Below are positions 61,690 through 64,000 of a stretch of DNA of 64,000 bases, one piece after another (positions within the stretch are counted from its first letter, which is position 1; every line of letters starts with the position of its first letter). The DNA comes from Anaerolineales bacterium (GTDB lineage: Bacteria > Chloroflexota > Anaerolineae > 4572-78 > J111): NCBI GenBank assembly GCA_020634855.1, contig JACKAU010000004.1:434001-498000 (forward strand), in the 5' to 3' direction. A program made the position numbers and the translations under genes. The notes under the pieces were generated by a model, which saw only the letters and a list, made by a program, of their open reading frames with translations, searched no databases and was not told the origin of the DNA.

Positions 61690-62136
61690 TTACTCAGCCG
61701 GAGGTGTATCTTCCGGGGTGGGTGATGCGTCAGCCGGTGCATCGGCCGCGGCGTCCGGCGTATCGGTTTTTGATTTGGTGGTGCGACGGGTTTTCTTCGG
61801 TTTCTCGGCGGGTTCGCTTTTGGCTTCCGCGTTTTCAGCCGGTAATTTTTGCCCCCGGGTGTAGGCTTGAATCAGCGCCTCGATCTCATCATGCGGACGA
61901 GCGATAACGTGGGTGGAGGCCACCCGGCTCACGCGCTGGGCTGCGGCGGTGCCGGCCGAGGCCGCCGCTTTGACCGCGCCGACATCGCCGACAAATTTGA
62001 CGGTGATTAAGCCGCCGCCCCGGCTGTTTTCGTAACCCAGCAGGACGATGTTGGCCGCTTTGCTGGCGGCGTCGGCGGCTTCAATCGCGGCCGCCAGGCC
62101 GACGGTTTCAATTAATCCAAGTGCTTTTAAGCTCAT
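61690..62136 (-). CDS. BMC-H shell protein with long polar C-terminal tail
   Basis: 148 residues. Residues 1-90 are a single BMC domain: ALGLIETVGLAAAIEAADAASKAANIVLLGYENSRGGGLITVKFVGDVGAVKAAASAGTAAA, VASTHVIARPHDEIEAL. The pore loop is ENSRGGG (larger and more polar than PduA-type KIGSG). Residues about 95-148 are Lys/Pro/Glu/Ala/Thr-rich and likely disordered, as in extended BMC-H proteins such as PduK. It does not carry the PduK cysteine cluster. It overlaps pduH by 4 bases (ATGA). Other hexamer genes are probably upstream, outside the window. Confidence 0.9.
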   Translation of the reverse strand: MSLKALGLIETVGLAAAIEAADAASKAANIVLLGYENSRGGGLITVKFVGDVGAVKAAASAGTAAAQRVSRVASTHVIARPHDEIEALIQAYTRGQKLPAENAEAKSEPAEKPKKTRRTTKSKTDTPDAAADAPADASPTPEDTPPAE

Positions 62137-62687
62137 AGCATACCTCTTTCATAAAGTACTCGCGCGACAATTTTAGTGATGGCCCTGACGAATTCCGCGT
62201 CCTGGCCGGTGGAATCGGGCCGGGAGACAGCCGGCGACGGATTGCCGGGCGATTGTTCGGCCGGGGGACGATGGTTGGACTTGACCTCCAACGGCGGTTC
62301 TTCTTCCAGTTCAAATCGCAGCGGCAGCCGGATAATCAAACGAGCCGCGTTACCGCCGGCCAAGCGGCAGTAGCGCCAGAAATCCTCGCGGACGGCCAGG
62401 GTGATGACCGGCTGCTCCGGCGGCATGTGCAGTTCATGCACCACCACGGTGTCGCCGGCCACCGCCACACCGACCCCAAAGCGGGAACTCATAGCGGCAT
62501 CGTAGGCGATGGCTACCGGGTCGCTGCTCCGAGTCGTCACCTGACGGCAGGGGACGCCTTCTTCCTCGGCTCCGACCGCCACCCAGTTGAAGTACACCTC
62601 ATCCAGGCCGGCGGCCAACCCCACGTGGATGGCCGGTCGCTCTTCATTCGTCGCCACATTTTTGGGCGTACCAATTCGCTCCGTCAT
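62133..62687 (-). CDS. pduH: PduH-type dehydratase reactivase small subunit with C-terminal helix
   Basis: 184 residues. The core (about 15-125) matches the small subunit of diol/glycerol dehydratase reactivase: RPAIHVGLAAGL, VAVGAEEEGVPCRQV, AMSSRFGVGVAVAGDTVVVHE, PVITLAVREDFWRYCRLAGGNAARLI. The subunit swaps with the dehydratase beta subunit during reactivation. Beyond the core there is a Pro/Ser-rich linker and a terminal amphipathic helix (AEFVRAITKIVARVLYERG), longer than usual for PduH (about 125). It overlaps pduG at its start and BMC-H at its end by 4 bases each. Confidence 0.9.
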   Translation of the reverse strand: MTERIGTPKNVATNEERPAIHVGLAAGLDEVYFNWVAVGAEEEGVPCRQVTTRSSDPVAIAYDAAMSSRFGVGVAVAGDTVVVHELHMPPEQPVITLAVREDFWRYCRLAGGNAARLIIRLPLRFELEEEPPLEVKSNHRPPAEQSPGNPSPAVSRPDSTGQDAEFVRAITKIVARVLYERGML

Positions 62688-64000
62688 CAGCCGGTCCCTT
62701 GCCGATCACAATAGCTCAGTACCAGCCCGGTCGCCACCGCATTGATTGGGCCTTCCGTGCCGCGAATGTTGGCCGTGCCGGCCACAATCCCATAACCGGC
62801 CAATCGTTCGACCAACATCTGCGACAGCTCGAAATCGCGACCCGAACCGCCGACGATAGCTACAAAGTCGATCATGCGAATGTTGCCGTTGGGCGCCACC
62901 GATCGGAGCGCGCGAAAGCTGTTGCGCATGAAAACCTTTTCTTTGGCTTCCCGGCGGATCTGGCGAATGCGCTCCAGCGAGTGCTGAGTGTTGATCGGAA
63001 TGAGGTCGTCCTCGCTGCGAACCAGCGCCACCCGGCCAAACAAACTGGGGTCGAGTGGGTCTTTGAAAAAGCTGACCGAATTATCCTCGTTGCGGATGTG
63101 GAACATACTCTCCACTTTAGCCAACGGGTAGAACTTGATCTTTTCGGCAATCTCGAAATCTTCCAGGCCCAACTCGGTCTGGATGAGCAGGGTGACCATA
63201 TTGCCCGCGCCGGCCAGGTGCATACTGCTTACCGGATCATCGCCGCGCAAGATAGCGGCGTCGGTGGAACCGGCTCCCAAATCTAGGATAGCCAGCGGGG
63301 TGCTAATGCCCGGCGTTGTCAGCGTACCCAGGATCGCCATGTTAGCTTCCACGCCGCCTAACTCCACCCGCACGCCGATGCGCTCAGACAGCGCCTCGGC
63401 CAGACGGTGCATCAGCAGGCGGTCGGTGTTGACCATCGCCGCCAGCCCAACCGCGTTTTCCATTGAAAATTCCTGGGCCAGCCCGCCCGATACCTTTTGC
63501 GGCACCAAGCAGTCAACGGCCAGGATGTCGCGAATTTTGATGTCGGCTATCGGCTTCTCGGTCATCTCGCTCATGGTTTGGCGCACCCGCTCGATCATCC
63601 CGCCGACATTCGTACCGGGTTGGCCGGTCACATTCGACAGCGGCGAGGCTTGGGCGACGCCCTCCATAATGGCGTCGGCCCCTCCGTCCATATCGACGGC
63701 CAGGGTTTGGCGTTCGCCGATGAAGGTCAGCGTCCCGGCCGGAATGCGGCGGCTCTGGACATCTCCGGCGGGGGTGCGGATGACCACCGCCGACCGCAGT
63801 CCGATCAGCGCCTTCGAGATCGGGATGATCATCGCCGTCTCTTCCGGGGTCAAGCTAAACACCGTGGCGACGCCATAGGGGTTGCTCAACTGGCGAATAA
63901 CCTGCCCTTTGGCCGCCACTTCGACCGCCGCCAGCATGTTGAGCGGCACGTGATCGATCAGTTGGACTTCATCCACAAACGGCAAAACCTTGGGGATGCG
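62687..64000 (-). CDS. pduG: PduG-type dehydratase reactivase large subunit (5' end outside the window)
   Basis: About 437 residues of the C-terminal part are visible; family length is about 600, so the start lies past 64000. Matches the actin-like ATPase of B12-dependent diol dehydratase reactivases: FIGERQTLAVDMDGGADAIM, VGGMIERVRQTMSEMT, IRDILAVDCLVPQKVSGGLAQEFSMENAVGLAAMV, LAILDLGAGSTDAAIL, HLAGAGNMVTLLI, FVAIVGGSGRDFELSQML, EGPINAVATGLVL. The protein exchanges inactivated cobalamin in an ATP-dependent way together with PduH. This places the dehydratase genes pduCDE just beyond the window edge. Confidence 0.93.
   Translation of the reverse strand, partial: RIPKVLPFVDEVQLIDHVPLNMLAAVEVAAKGQVIRQLSNPYGVATVFSLTPEETAMIIPISKALIGLRSAVVIRTPAGDVQSRRIPAGTLTFIGERQTLAVDMDGGADAIMEGVAQASPLSNVTGQPGTNVGGMIERVRQTMSEMTEKPIADIKIRDILAVDCLVPQKVSGGLAQEFSMENAVGLAAMVNTDRLLMHRLAEALSERIGVRVELGGVEANMAILGTLTTPGISTPLAILDLGAGSTDAAILRGDDPVSSMHLAGAGNMVTLLIQTELGLEDFEIAEKIKFYPLAKVESMFHIRNEDNSVSFFKDPLDPSLFGRVALVRSEDDLIPINTQHSLERIRQIRREAKEKVFMRNSFRALRSVAPNGNIRMIDFVAIVGGSGRDFELSQMLVERLAGYGIVAGTANIRGTEGPINAVATGLVLSYCDRQGTG

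Overview
This window looks like chromosomal DNA of an uncultured Chloroflexota (Anaerolineae-like) bacterium. The pointers are a SARP/BTAD-NB-ARC-TPR regulator, a MalT-type LuxR regulator, HD-GYP and multi-PAS signalling proteins, a lipoprotein RND adaptor beside an RND pump with no TolC gene, and many short palindromic repeats between genes. Taxonomy is inferred from gene families and repeat style, not proven. Most genes lie on the minus strand.

Region by region. (1) 0-2.8 kb: five small minus-strand proteins (GYD, two SnoaL-like, DUF3303-like, one unknown) beside a divergent SARP regulator (2977-6282), with a paired palindrome in the shared intergenic space. (2) 6.5-20 kb: signalling (secreted beta-barrel-like protein, HD-GYP/LuxR protein, a coupled unknown/MerR pair, chemoreceptor, CheY-like protein, REC-kinase/OmpR pair, large multi-PAS hybrid kinase) plus a core-MetE-like methyltransferase. 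(3) 20-24.5 kb: an APC-like permease and an HD/winged-helix protein behind a promoter with two 19-bp boxes 22 bp apart. (4) 24.7-32.8 kb: SH3/TolB lipoprotein, an 83-bp minisatellite, a ~200-bp MITE-like element, RND pump and adaptor, FMN split-barrel protein. (5) 32.9-38.8 kb: a GT39-like membrane glycosyltransferase and a MalT-type regulator. (6) 38.9-46.5 kb: a thiosulfate/polysulfide-reductase-like operon (molybdopterin, Fe-S and cytochrome b subunits plus a double rhodanese) with a perfect TGTGA-N6-TCACA box upstream, and a NarX/NarL-like pair. (7) 46.9-52.7 kb: GNAT, MFS, two broken transposases, a beheaded CYTH-like gene, tRNA-Leu(UAG) with a strong terminator, and an HU-like/DUF4469 gene. 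(8) 53.4-64 kb: the centrepiece, a propanediol-utilisation-type bacterial microcompartment (BMC) operon reading right to left: pduG (cut by the window edge), pduH, BMC-H, pduL, flavoprotein, pduN, pduO, pduP, pduS, pduT, then an unrecognised membrane protein.

How the parts work together. The BMC genes describe a compartment for B12-dependent diol dehydratase chemistry: reactivase (PduGH), adenosyltransferase (PduO), cobalamin reductase (PduS), Fe-S shell trimer (PduT), pentamer (PduN), hexamer (BMC-H), CoA-acylating aldehyde dehydrogenase (PduP) and phosphotransacylase (PduL). The dehydratase itself (pduCDE), other shell genes, an alcohol dehydrogenase and a propionate kinase are not in the window and may lie past 64000. 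The thiosulfate-reductase-like operon could supply an electron sink; in Salmonella such respiration supports propanediol use, but linking the two here is inference.

The less ordinary observations are mobile or palindromic repeats that appear to have been absorbed into proteins (a REP-like element forming the PduO linker, a simple repeat inside the MalT-type regulator), a frameshift removing the conserved tail of the BMC flavoprotein, a helical C-terminal tail on PduH, and several repeated palindromes that look like operators or undescribed small elements.
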